64,000 nt of DNA from Limanda limanda (lineage: Eukaryota; Chordata; Actinopteri; Pleuronectiformes; Pleuronectidae): positions 229,630 through 293,629 of the forward strand of contig NW_026870533.1 of the NCBI RefSeq assembly GCF_963576545.1. The letters are read 5' to 3'. Under the pieces are notes generated by a model, which searched no databases, had not been told where the DNA came from, and saw only the letters and a list, made by a program, of their open reading frames with translations. The position numbers and the translations under genes were made by a program. Of this stretch, positions 11,868-25,300 are shown one piece after another. Numbering within the stretch: position 1 is the stretch's first letter; every line of letters starts with the position of its first letter.

Positions 11868-14800
11868 TTTCTCCTATGTGCTTTCATCCCTAACCCTAAC
11901 CCTTCCGAAAGTCGGAGAAGCTCAAGGATGGTACTGATCGATGCGCGCTACCCCATTTAGTGGGGGTAGAGCCTACTTGCAAGTCTCTCCGACCTTCACA
12001 AAAAAAGTTATTCAAGAATATCTCTTTCTCCTATGTGCTTTCATCCCTAACCCTAACCCTAACCCTTCCGAAAGTCGGAGAAGCTCAAGGATGGTACCGA
12101 TCGATGCGCGCTACCCCATTTAGTGGGGGTAGAGCCTACTTGCAAGTCTCTCCGACCTTCACAAAAAAAGTTATTCAAGAATATCTCTTTCTCCTATGTG
12201 CTTTCATCCCTAACCCTAACCCTAACCCTTCCGAAAGTCGGAGAAGCTCAAGGATGGTACCGATCGATGCGCGCTACCCCATTTAGTGGGGGTAGAGCCT
12301 ACTTGCAAGTCTCTCCGACCTTCACAAAAAAAGTTATTCAAGAATATCTCTTTCTCCTATGTGCTTTCATCCCTAACCCTAACCCTAACCCTTCCGAAAG
12401 TCGGAGAAGCTCAAGGATGGTACCGATCGATGCGCGCAACCCCATTTAGTGGGGGTAGAGCCTACTTGCAAGTCTCTCCGACCTTCACAAAAAAAGTAAT
12501 TCAAGAATATCTCCTCAGATTTGGGGGAATTTCGTCGGTCGACCTCTTCCGAAGGTCGTACAAGCTCGGGGATGGTACCAATCGATCCGCAGGACCCAAA
12601 TTAGTCCAGATGCAACCACTTTCCAAGTCTCTCCGACCTTCACAAAAAAAGTTATTCAAGAATATCTCTTTCTCCTATGTGCTTTCATCCCTAACCCTAA
12701 CCCTAACCCTTCCGAAAGTCGGAGAAGCTCAAGGATGGTACCGATCGATGCGCGCTACCCCATTTAGTGGGGGTAGAGCCTACTTGCAAGTCTCTCCGAC
12801 CTTCACCAAAAAAGTTATTCAAGAATATCTCTTTCTCCTATGTGCTTTCATCCCTAACCCTAACCCTAACCCTTCCGAAAGTCGGAGAAGCTCAAGGATG
12901 GTACCGATCGATGCGCGCTACCCCATTTAGTGGGGGTAGAGCCTACTTGCAAGTCTCTCCGACCTTCACAAAAAAAGTTATTCAAGAATATCTCTTTCTC
13001 CTATGTGCTTTCATCCCTAACCCTAACCCTAACCCTTCCGAAAGTCGGAGAAGCTCAAGGATGGTACCGATCGATGCGCGCAACCCCATTTAGTGGGGGT
13101 AGAGCCTACTTGCAAGTCTCTCCGACCTTCACAAAAAAAGTTATTCAAGAATATCTCCTCAGATTTGGGGGAATTTCGTCGGTCGACCTCTTCCGAAGGT
13201 CGTACAAGCTCGGGGATGGTACCAATCGATCCGCAGGACCCAAATTAGTCCAGATGCAACCACTTTCCAAGTCTCTCCGACCTTCACAAAAAAAGTTATT
13301 CAAGAATATCTCTTTCTCCTATGTGCTTTCATCCCTAACCCTAACCCTAACCCTTCCGAAAGTCGGAGAAGCTCAAGGATGGTACCGATCGATGCGCGCT
13401 ACCCCATTTAGTGGGGGTAGAGCCTACTTGCAAGTCTCTCCGACCTTCACAAAAAAAGTTATTCAAGAATATCTCTTTCTCCTATGTGCTTTCATCCCTA
13501 ACCCTAACCCTAACCCTTCCGAAAGTCGGAGAAGCTCAAGGATGGTACCGATCGATGCGCGCTACCCCATTTAGTGGGGGTAGAGCCTACTTGCAAGTCT
13601 CTCCGACCTTCACAAAAAAAGTTATTCAAGAATATCTCTTTCTCCTATGTGCTTTCATCCCTAACCCTAACCCTAACCCTTCCGAAAGTCGGAGAAGCTC
13701 AAGGATGGTACCGATCGATGCGCGCTACCCCATTTAGTGGGGGTAGAGCCTACTTGCAAGTCTCTCCGACCTTCACAAAAAAAGTTATTCAAGAATATCT
13801 CTTTCTCCTATGTGCTTTCATCCCTAACCCTAACCCTAACCCTTCCGAAAGTCGGAGAAGCTCAAGGATGGTACCGATCGATGCGCGCAACCCCATTTAG
13901 TGGGGGTAGAGCCTACTTGCAAGTCTCTCCGACCTTCACAAAAAAAGTAATTCAAGAATATCTCCTCAGATTTGGGGGAATTTCGTCGGTCGACCTCTTT
14001 CGAAGGTCGTACAAACTCGGGGATGGTACCAATCGATCCGCAGGACCCAAATTAGTCCAGATGCAACCACTTTCCAAGTCTCTCCGACCTTCACAAAAAA
14101 AGTTATTCAAGAATATCTCTTTCTCCTATGTGCTTTCATCCCTAACCCTAACCCTAACCCTTCCGAAAGTCGGAGAAGCTCAAGGATGGTACCGATCGAT
14201 GCGCGCTACCCCATTTAGTGGGGGTAGAGCCTACTTGCAAGTCTCTCCGACCTTCACCAAAAAAGTTATTCAAGAATATCTCTTTCTCCTATGTGCTTTC
14301 ATCCCTAACCCTAACCCTAACCCTTCCGAAAGTCGGAGAAGCTCAAGGATGGTACCGATCGATGCGCGCTACCCCATTTAGTGGGGGTAGAGCCTACTTG
14401 CAAGTCTCTCCGACCTTCACAAAAAAAGTTATTCAAGAATATCTCTTTCTCCTATGTGCTTTCATCCCTAACCCTAACCCTAACCCTTCCGAAAGTCGGA
14501 GAAGCTCAAGGATGGTACCGATCGATGCGCGCTACCCCATTTAGTGGGGGTAGAGCCTACTTGCAAGTCTCTCCGACCTTCACAAAAAAAGTTATTCAAG
14601 AATATCTCTTTCTCCTATGTGCTTTCATCCCTAACCCTAACCCTAACCCTTCCGAAAGTCGGAGAAGCTCAAGGATGGTACCGATCGATGCGCGCTACCC
14701 CATTTAGTGGGGGTAGAGCCTACTTGCAAGTCTCTCCGACCTTCACAAAAAAAGTTATTCAAGAATATCTCTTTCTCCTATGTGCTTTCATCCCTAACCC

Positions 14801-17800
14801 TAACCCTAACCCTTCCGAAAGTCGGAGAAGCTCAAGGATGGTACCGATCGATGCGCGCAACCCCATTTAGTGGGGGTAGAGCCTACTTGCAAGTCTCTCC
14901 GACCTTCACAAAAAAAGTAATTCAAGAATATCTCCTCAGATTTGGGGGAATTTCGTCGGTCGACCTCTTTCGAAGGTCGTACAAACTCGGGGATGGTACC
15001 AATCGATCCGCAGGACCCAAATTAGTCCAGATGCAACCACTTTCCAAGTCTCTCCGACCTTCACAAAAAAAGTTATTCAAGAATATCTCTTTCTCCTATG
15101 TGCTTTCATCCCTAACCCTAACCCTAACCCTTCCGAAAGTCGGAGAAGCTCAAGGATGGTACCGATCGATGCGCGCTACCCCATTTAGTGGGGGTAGAGC
15201 CTACTTGCAAGTCTCTCCGACCTTCACCAAAAAAGTTATTCAAGAATATCTCTTTCTCCTATGTGCTTTCATCCCTAACCCTAACCCTAACCCTTCCGAA
15301 AGTCGGAGAAGCTCAAGGATGGTACCGATCGATGCGCGCTACCCCATTTAGTGGGGGTAGAGCCTACTTGCAAGTCTCTCCGACCTTCACAAAAAAAGTT
15401 ATTCAAGAATATCTCTTTCTCCTATGTGCTTTCATCCCTAACCCTAACCCTAACCCTTCCGAAAGTCGGAGAAGCTCAAGGATGGTACCGATCGATGCGC
15501 GCTACCCCATTTAGTGGGGGTAGAGCCTACTTGCAAGTCTCTCCGACCTTCACAAAAAAAGTTATTCAAGAATATCTCCTCAGATTTGGGGGAATTTCGT
15601 CGGTCGACCTCTTCCGAAGGTCGTACAAGCTCGGGGATGGTACCAATCGATCCGCAGGACCCAAATTAGTCCAGATGCAACCACTTTCCAAGTCTCTCCG
15701 ACCTTCACAAAAAAGGTTATTCAAGAATATCTCTTTCTCCTATGTGCTTTCATCCCTAACCCTAACCCTAACCCTTCCGAAAGTCGGAGAAGCTCAAGGA
15801 TGGTACCGATCGATGCGCGCTACCCCATTTAGTGGGGGTAGAGCCTACTTGCAAGTCTCTCCGACCTTCACCAAAAAAGTTATTCAAGAATATCTCTTTC
15901 TCCTATGTGCTTTCATCCCTAACCCTAACCCTAACCCTTCCGAAAGTCGGAGAAGCTCAAAGATGGTACCGATCGATGCGCGCTACCCCATTTAGTGGGG
16001 GTAGAGCCTACTTGCAAGTCTCTCCGACCTTCACAAAAAAAGTTATTCAAGAATATCTCTTTCTCCTATGTGCTTTCATCCCTAACCCTAACCCTAACCC
16101 TTCCGAAAGTCGGAGAAGCTCAAGGATGGTACCGATCGATGCGCGCAACCCCATTTAGTGGGGGTAGAGCCTACTTGCAAGTCTCTCCGACCTTCACAAA
16201 AAAAGTTATTCAAGAATATCTCCTCAGATTTGGGGGAATTTCGTCGGTCGACCTCTTCCGAAGGTCGTACAAGCTCGGGGATGGTACCAATCGATCCGCA
16301 GGACCCAAATTAGTCCAGATGCAACCACTTTCCAAGTCTCTCCGACCTTCACAAAAAAAGTTATTCAAGAATATCTCTTTCTCCTATGTGCTTTCATCCC
16401 TAACCCTAACCCTAACCCTTCCGAAAGTCGGAGAAGCTCAAGGATGGTACCGATCGATGCGCGCTACCCCATTTAGTGGGGGTAGAGCCTACTTGCAAGT
16501 CTCTCCGACCTTCACAAAAAAAGTTATTCAAGAATATCTCTTTCTCCTATGTGCTTTCATCCCTAACCCTAACCCTAACCCTTCCGAAAGTCGGAGAAGC
16601 TCAAGGATGGTACCGATCGATGCGCGCTACCCCATTTAGTGGGGGTAGAGCCTACTTGCAAGTCTCTCCGACCTTCACAAAAAAAGTTATTCAAGAATAT
16701 CTCTTTCTCCTATGTGCTTTCATCCCTAACCCTAACCCTAACCCTTCCGAAAGTCGGAGAAGCTCAAGGATGGTACCGATCGATGCGCGCTACCCCATTT
16801 AGTGGGGGTAGAGCCTACTTGCAAGTCTCTCCGACCTTCACAAAAAAAGTTATTCAAGAATATCTCTTTCTCCTATGTGCTTTCATCCCTAACCCTAACC
16901 CTAACCCTTCCGAAAGTCGGAGAAGCTCAAGGATGGTACCGATCGATGCGCGCAACCCCATTTAGTGGGGGTAGAGCCTACTTGCAAGTCTCTCCGACCT
17001 TCACAAAAAAAGTTATTCAAGAATATCTCCTCAGATTTGGGGGAATTTCGTCGGTCGACCTCTTCCGAAGGTCGTACAAGCTCGGGGATGGTACCAATCG
17101 ATCTGCAGGACCCAAATTAGTCCAGATGCAACCACTTTCCAAGTCTCTCCGACCTTCACAAAAAAAGTTATTCAAGAATATCTCTTTCTCCTATGTGCTT
17201 TCATCCCTAACCCTAACCCTAACCCTTCCGAAAGTCGGAGAAGCTCAAGGATGGTACTGATCGATGCGCGCTACCCCATTTAGTGGGGGTAGAGCCTACT
17301 TGCAAGTCTCTCCGACCTTCACAAAAAAAGTTATTCAAGAATATCTCTTTCTCCTATGTGCTTTCATCCCTAACCCTAACCCTAACCCTTCCGAAAGTCG
17401 GAGAAGCTCAAGGATGGTACCGATCGATGCGCGCAACCCCATTTAGTGGGGGTAGAGCCTACTTGCAAGTCTCTCCGACCTTCACAAAAAAAGTTATTCA
17501 AGAATATCTCTTTCTCCTATGTGCTTTCATCCCTAACCCTAACCCTTCCGAAAGTCGGAGAAGCTCAAGGATGGTACCGATCGATGCGCGCTACCCCATT
17601 TAGTGGGGGTAGAGCCTACTTGCAAGTCTCTCCGACCTTCACAAAAAAAGTTATTCAAGAATATCTCTTTCTCCTATGTGCTTTCATCCCTAACCCTAAC
17701 CCTAACCCTTCCGAAAGTCGGAGAAGCTCAAGGATGGTACCGATCGATGCGCGCTACCCCATTTAGTGGGGGTAGAGCCTACTTGCAAGTCTCTCCGACC

Positions 17801-17985
17801 TTCACAAAAAAAGTTATTCAAGAATATCTCCTCAGATTTGGGGGAATTTCGTCGGTCGACCTCTTCCGAAGGTCGTACAAGCTCGGGGATGGTACCAATC
17901 GATCCGCAGGACCCAAATTAGTCCAGATGCAACCACTTTTCAAGTCTCTCCGACCTTCACAAAAAAAGTTATTCAAGAATATCTC
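11868..17985 (+). repeat. Array segment 4: superblock of 6118 bp, longer than segment 3 by one 970 bp unit
   Basis: Thirty A and eight B monomers. A runs are 4, 3, 4, 5, 3, 3, 4 and 4, with B at 12514, 13158, 13965, 14935, 15579, 16223, 17030 and 17831. It starts and ends with the same marked short A and marked B as segment 3. The extra 970 bp equal five A plus one B. B at 13965 and 14935 share two private changes (CTTTCGAAG and ACAAACTCGG) exactly 970 bp apart, so this unit was duplicated. Markers at 14970 and 15715 match 9015 and 9760 of segment 3 at an offset of 5955. Confidence 0.92.
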
Positions 17986-20900
17986 TTTCTCCTATGTGCT
18001 TTCATCCCTAACCCTAACCCTTCCGAAAGTCGGAGAAGCTCAAGGATGGTACTGATCGATGCGCGCTACCCCATTTAGTGGGGGTAGAGCCTACTTGCAA
18101 GTCTCTCCGACCTTCACAAAAAAAGTTATTCAAGAATATCTCTTTCTCCTATGTGCTTTCATCCCTAACCCTAACCCTAACCCTTCCGAAAGTCGGAGAA
18201 GCTCAAGGATGGTACCGATCGATGCGCGCTACCCCATTTAGTGGGGGTAGAGCCTACTTGCAAGTCTCTCCGACCTTCACAAAAAAAGTTATTCAAGAAT
18301 ATCTCTTTCTCCTATGTGCTTTCATCCCTAACCCTAACCCTAACCCTTCCGAAAGTCGGAGAAGCTCAAGGATGGTACCGATCGATGCGCGCTACCCCAT
18401 TTAGTGGGGGTAGAGCCTACTTGCAAGTCTCTCCGACCTTCACAAAAAAAGTTATTCAAGAATATCTCTTTCTCCTATGTGCTTTCATCCCTAACCCTAA
18501 CCCTAACCCTTCCGAAAGTCGGAGAAGCTCAAGGATGGTACCGATCGATGCGCGCTACCCCATTTAGTGGGGGTAGAGCCTACTTGCAAGTCTCTCCGAC
18601 CTTCACAAAAAAAGTTATTCAAGAATATCTCTTTCTCCTATGTGCTTTCATCCCTAACCCTAACCCTAACCCTTCCGAAAGTCGGAGAAGCTCAAGGATG
18701 GTACCGATCGATGCGCGCAACCCCATTTAGTGGGGGTAGAGCCTACTTGCAAGTCTCTCCGACCTTCACAAAAAAAGTAATTCAAGAATATCTCCTCAGA
18801 TTTGGGGGAATTTCGTCGGTCGACCTCTTCCGAAGGTCGTACAAGCTCGGGGATGGTACCAATCGATCCGCAGGACCCAAATTAGTCCAGATGCAACCAC
18901 TTTCCAAGTCTCTCCGACCTTCACAAAAAAAGTTATTCAAGAATATCTCTTTCTCCTATGTGCTTTCATCCCTAACCCTAACCCTAACCCTTCCGAAAGT
19001 CGGAGAAGCTCAAGGATGGTACCGATCGATGCGCGCTACCCCATTTAGTGGGGGTAGAGCCTACTTGCAAGTCTCTCCGACCTTCACCAAAAAAGTTATT
19101 CAAGAATATCTCTTTCTCCTATGTGCTTTCATCCCTAACCCTAACGCTAACCCTTCCGAAAGTCGGAGAAGCTCAAGGATGGTACCGATCGATGCGCGCT
19201 ACCCCATTTAGTGGGGGTAGAGCCTACTTGCAAGTCTCTCCGACCTTCACAAAAAAAGTTATTCAAGAATATCTCTTTCTCCTATGTGCTTTCATCCCTA
19301 ACCCTAACCCTAACCCTTCCGAAAGTCGGAGAAGCTCAAGGATGGTACCGATCGATGCGCGCTACCCCATTTAGTGGGGGTAGAGCCTACTTGCAAGTCT
19401 CTCCGACCTTCACAAAAAAAGTTATTCAAGAATATCTCTTTCTCCTATGTGCTTTCATCCCTAACCCTAACCCTAACCCTTCCGAAAGTCGGAGAAGCTC
19501 AAGGATGGTACCGATCGATGCGCGCAACCCCATTTAGTGGGGGTAGAGCCTACTTGCAAGTCTCTCCGACCTTCACAAAAAAAGTAATTCAAGAATATCT
19601 CCTCAGATTTGGGGGAATTTCGTCGGTCGACCTCTTCCGAAGGTCGTACAAGCTCGGGGATGGTACCAATCGATCCGCAGGACCCAAATTAGTCCAGATG
19701 CAACCACTTTCCAAGTCTCTCCGACCTTCACAAAAAAAGTTATTCAAGAATATCTCTTTCTCCTATGTGCTTTCATCCCTAACCCTAACCCTAACCCTTC
19801 CGAAAGTCGGAGAAGCTCAAGGATGGTACCGATCGATGCGCGCTACCCCATTTAGTGGGGGTAGAGCCTACTTGCAAGTCTCTCCGACCTTCACCAAAAA
19901 AGTTATTCAAGAATATCTCTTTCTCCTATGTGCTTTCATCCCTAACCCTAACCCTAACCCTTCCGAAAGTCGGAGAAGCTCAAGGATGGTACCGATCGAT
20001 GCGCGCTACCCCATTTAGTGGGGGTAGAGCCTACTTGCAAGTCTCTCCGACCTTCACAAAAAAAGTTATTCAAGAATATCTCTTTCTCCTATGTGCTTTC
20101 ATCCCTAACCCTAACCCTAACCCTTCCGAAAGTCGGAGAAGCTCAAGGATGGTACCGATCGATGCGCGCAACCCCATTTAGTGGGGGTAGAGCCTACTTG
20201 CAAGTCTCTCCGACCTTCACAAAAAAAGTTATTCAAGAATATCTCCTCAGATTTGGGGGAATTTCGTCGGTCGACCTCTTCCGAAGGTCGTACAAGCTCG
20301 GGGATGGTACCAATCGATCTGCAGGACCCAAATTAGTCCAGATGCAACCACTTTCCAAGTCTCTCCGACCTTCACAAAAAAAGTTATTCAAGAATATCTC
20401 TTTCTCCTATGTGCTTTCATCCCTAACCCTAACCCTAACCCTTCCGAAAGTCGGAGAAGCTCAAGGATGGTACCGATCGATGCGCGCTACCCCATTTAGT
20501 GGGGGTAGAGCCTACTTGCAAGTCTCTCCGACCTTCACAAAAAAAGTTATTCAAGAATATCTCTTTCTCCTATGTGCTTTCATCCCTAACCCTAACCCTA
20601 ACCCTTCCGAAAGTCGGAGAAGCTCAAGGATGGTACCGATCGATGCGCGCTACCCCATTTAGTGGGGGTAGAGCCTACTTGCAAGTCTCTCCGACCTTCA
20701 CAAAAAAAGTTATTCAAGAATATCTCTTTCTCCTATGTGCTTTCATCCCTAACCCTAACCCTAACCCTTCCGAAAGTCGGAGAAGCTCAAGGATGGTACC
20801 GATCGATGCGCGCTACCCCATTTAGTGGGGGTAGAGCCTACTTGCAAGTCTCTCCGACCTTCACAAAAAAAGTTATTCAAGAATATCTCTTTCTCCTATG

Positions 20901-22340
20901 TGCTTTCATCCCTAACCCTAACCCTAACCCTTCCGAAAGTCGGAGAAGCTCAAGGATGGTACCGATCGATGCGCGCAACCCCATTTAGTGGGGGTAGAGC
21001 CTACTTGCAAGTCTCTCCGACCTTCACAAAAAAAGTAATTCAAGAATATCTCCTCAGATTTGGGGGAATTTCGTCGGTCGACCTCTTTCGAAGGTCGTAC
21101 AAGCTCGGGGATGGTACCAATCGATCCGCAGGACCCAAATTAGTCCAGATGCAACCACTTTCCAAGTCTCTCCGACCTTCACAAAAAAAGTTATTCAAGA
21201 ATATCTCTTTCTCCTATGTGCTTTCATCCCTAACCCTAACCCTAACCCTTCCGAAAGTCGGAGAAGCTCAAGGATGGTACCGATCGATGCGCGCTACCCC
21301 ATTTAGTGGGGGTAGAGCCTACTTGCAAGTCTCTCCGACCTTCACCAAAAAAGTTATTCAAGAATATCTCTTTCTCCTATGTGCTTTCATCCCTAACCCT
21401 AACCCTAACCCTTCCGAAAGTCGGAGAAGCTCAAGGATGGTACCGATCGATGCGCGCTACCCCATTTAGTGGGGGTAGAGCCTACTTGCAAGTCTCTCCG
21501 ACCTTCACAAAAAAAGTTATTCAAGAATATCTCTTTCTCCTATGTGCTTTCATCCCTAACCCTAACCCTAACCCTTCCGAAAGTCGGAGAAGCTCAAGGA
21601 TGGTACCGATCGATGCGCGCAACCCCATTTAGTGGGAGTAGAGCCTACTTGCAAGTCTCTTCGACCTTCACAAAAAAAGTTATTCAAGAATATCTCCTCA
21701 GATTTGGGGGAATTTCGTCGGTCGACCTCTTCCGAAGGTCGTACAAGCTCGGGGATGGTACCAATCGATCCGCAGGACCCAAATTAGTCCAGATGCAACC
21801 ACTTTCCAAGTCTCTCCGACCTTCACAAAAAAAGTTATTCAAGAATATCTCTTTCTCCTATGTGCTTTCATCCCTAACCCTAACCCTAACCCTTCCGAAA
21901 GTCGGAGAAGCTCAAGGATGGTACCGATCGATGCGCGCTACCCCATTTAGTGGGGGTAGAGCCTACTTGCAAGTCTCTCCGACCTTCACAAAAAAAGTTA
22001 TTCAAGAATATCTCTTTCTCCTATGTGCTTTCATCCCTAACCCTAACCCTAACCCTTCCGAAAGTCGGAGAAGCTCAAGGATGGTACCGATCGATGCGCG
22101 CTACCCCATTTAGTGGGGGTAGAGCCTACTTGCAAGTCTCTCCGACCTTCACAAAAAAAGTTATTCAAGAATATCTCTTTCTCCTATGTGCTTTCATCCC
22201 TAACCCTAACCCTAACCCTTCCGAAAGTCGGAGAAGCTCAAGGATGGTACCGATCGATGCGCGCAACCCCATTTAGTGGGGGTAGAGCCTACTTGCAAGT
22301 CTCTCCGACCTTCACAAAAAAAGTAATTCAAGAATATCTC
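17986..22340 (+). repeat. Array segment 5a: A-rich mixed block matching the left end of the window
   Basis: A runs are 5 (first one short), 4, 3, 4, 3 and 3, with B at 18795, 19602, 20246, 21053 and 21697. It opens with the fourth copy of the composite marker (T at 17940 in the preceding B, T at 18053 in the first A). From about 21.3 kb the private markers match those near 2.0-3.0 kb at an offset of 19,298 bp, for example T at 21661 against 2363. CACCAAAAAAG copies (C at 19088, 19895, 21346) end here; none is seen further right. Confidence 0.9.
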
Positions 22341-25300
22341 CTCAGATTTGGGGGAATTTCGTCGGTCGACCTCTTCCGAAGGTCGTACAAGCTCGGGGAT
22401 GGTACCAATCGATCCGCAGGACCCAAATTAGTCCAGATGCAACCACTTTCCAAGTCTCTCTGACCTTCACAAAAAAAGTTATTCAAGAATATCTCTTTCT
22501 CCTATGTGCTTTCATCCCTAACCCTAACCCTAACCCTTCCGAAAGTCGGAGAAGCTCAAAGATGGTACCGATCGATGCGCGCTACCCCATTTAGTGGGGG
22601 TAGAGCCTACTTGCAAGTCTCTCCGACCTTCACAAAAAAAGTTATTCAAGAATATCTCTTTCTCCTATGTGCTTTCATCCCTAACCCTAACCCTAACCCT
22701 TCCGAAAGTCGGAGAAGCTCAAGGATGGTACCGATCGATGCGCGCAACCCCATTTAGTGGGGGTAGAGCCTACTTGCAAGTCTCTCCGACCTTCACAAAA
22801 AAAGTTATTCAAGAATATCTCCTCAGATTTGGGGGAATTTCGTCGGTCGACCTCTTCCGAAGGTCGTACAAGCTCGGGGATGGTACCAATCGATCCGCAG
22901 GACCCAAATTAGTCCAGATGCAACCACTTTCCAAGTCTCTCCGACCTTCACAAAAAAAGTTATTCAAGAATATCTCTTTCTCCTATGTGCTTTCATCCCT
23001 AACCCTAACCCTAACCCTTCCGAAAGTCGGAGAAGCTCAAGAATGGTACTGATCGATGCGCGCTACCCCATTTAGTGGGGGTAGAGCCTACTTGCAAGTC
23101 TCTCCGACCTTCACAAAAAAAGTTATTCAAGAATATCTCTTTCTCCTATGTGCTTTCATCCCTAACCCTAACCCTAACCCTTCCGAAAGTCGGAGAAGCT
23201 CAAGGATGGTACCGATCGATGCGCGCAACGCCATTTAGTGGGGGTAGAGCCTACTTGCAAGTCTCTCCGACCTTCACAAAAAAAGTTATTCAAGAATATC
23301 TCCTCAGATTTGGGGGAATTTCGTCGGTCGACCTCTTCCGAAGGTCGTACAAGCTCGGGGATGGTACCAATCGATCCGCAGGACCCAAATTAGTCCAGAT
23401 GCAACCACTTTCCAAGTCTCTCCGACCTTCACAAAAAAAGTTATTCAAGAATATCTCTTTCTCCTATGTGCTTTCATCCCTAACCCTAACCCTAACCCTT
23501 CCGAAAGTCGGAGAAGCTCAAGGATGGTACCGATCGATGCGCGCTACCCCATTTAGTGGGGGTAGAGCCTACTTGCAAGTCTCTCCGACCTTCACAAAAA
23601 AAGTTATTCAAGAATATCTCTTTCTCCTATGTGCTTTCAGCCCTAACCCTAACCCTAACCCTTCCGAAAGTCGGAGAAGCTCAAGGATGGTACCGATCGA
23701 TGCGCGCAACCCCATTTAGTGGGGGTAGAGCCTACTTGCAAGTCTCTCCGACCTTCACAAAAAAAGTAATTCAAGAATATCTCCTCAGATTTGGGGGAAT
23801 TTCGTCGGTCGACCTCTTCCGAAGGTCGTACAAGCTCGGGGATGGTACCAATCGATCCGCAGGACCCAAATTAGTCCAGATGCAACCACTTTCCAAGTCT
23901 CTCCGACCTTCACAAAAAAAGTTATTCAAGAATATCTCTTTCTCCTATGTGCTTTCATCCCTAACCCTAACCCTAACCCTTCCGAAAGTCGGAGAAGCTC
24001 AACGATGGTACCGATCGATGCGCGCTACCCCATTTAGTGGGGGTAGAGCCTACTTGCAAGTCTCTCCGACCTTCACAAAAAAAGTTATTCAAGAATATCT
24101 CTTTCTCCTATGTGCTTTCATCCCTAACCCTAACCCTAACCCTTCCGAAAGTCGGAGAAGCTCAAGGATGGTACCGATCGATGCGCGCAACCCCATTTAG
24201 TGGGGGTAGAGCCTACTTGCAAGTCTCTCCGACCTTCACAAAAAAAGTTATTCAAGAATATCTCCTCAGATTTGGGGGAATTTCGTCGGTCGACCTCTTC
24301 CGAAGGTCGTACAAGCTCAAGGATGGTACCAATCGATCCGCAGGACCCAAATTAGTCCAGATGCAACCACTTTCCAAGTCTCTCCGACCTTCACAAAAAA
24401 AGTTATTCAAGAATATCTCTTTCTCCTATGTGCTTTCATCCCTAACCCTAACCCTAACCCTTCCGAAAGTCGGAGAAGCTCAAGGATGGTACCGATCGAT
24501 GCGCGCTACCCCATTTAGTGGGGGTAGAGCCTACTTGCAAGTCTCTCCGACCTTCACAAAAAAAGTTATTCAAGAATATCTCTTTCTCCTATGTGCTTTC
24601 ATCCCTAACCCTAACCCTAACCCTTCCGAAAGTCGGAGAAGCTCAAGGATGGTACCGATCGATGTGCGCTACCCCATTTAGTGGGGGTAGAGCCTACTTG
24701 CAAGTCTCTCCGACCTTCAGAAAAAAAGTTATTCAAGAATATCTCCTCAGATTTGGGGGAATTTCGTCGGTCGACCTCTTCCGAAGGTCGTACAAGCTCG
24801 GGGATGGTACCAATCGATCCGCAGGACCCAAATTAGTCCAGATGCAACCACTTTCCAAGTCTCTCCGACCTTCACAAAAAAAGTTATTCAAGAATATCTC
24901 TTTCTCCTATGTGCTTTCATCCCTAACCCTAACCCTAACCCTTCCGAAAGTCGGAGAAGCTCAAGGATGGTACCGATCGATGCGCGCTACCCCATTTAGT
25001 GGGGGTAGAGCCTACTTGCAAGTCTCTCCGACCTTCACAAAAAAAGTTATTCAAGAATATCTCTTTCTCCTATGTGCTTTCATCCCTAACCCTAACCCTA
25101 ACCCTTCCGAAAGTCGGAGAAGCTCAAGGATGGTACCGATCGATGCGCGCTACCCCATTTAGTGGGGGTAGAGCCTACTTGCAAGTCTCTCCGACCTTCA
25201 CAAAAAAAGTTATTCAAGAATATCTCCTCAGATTTGGGGGAATTTCGTCGGTCGACCTCTTCCGAAGGTCGTACAAGCTCGGGGATGGTACCAATCGATC

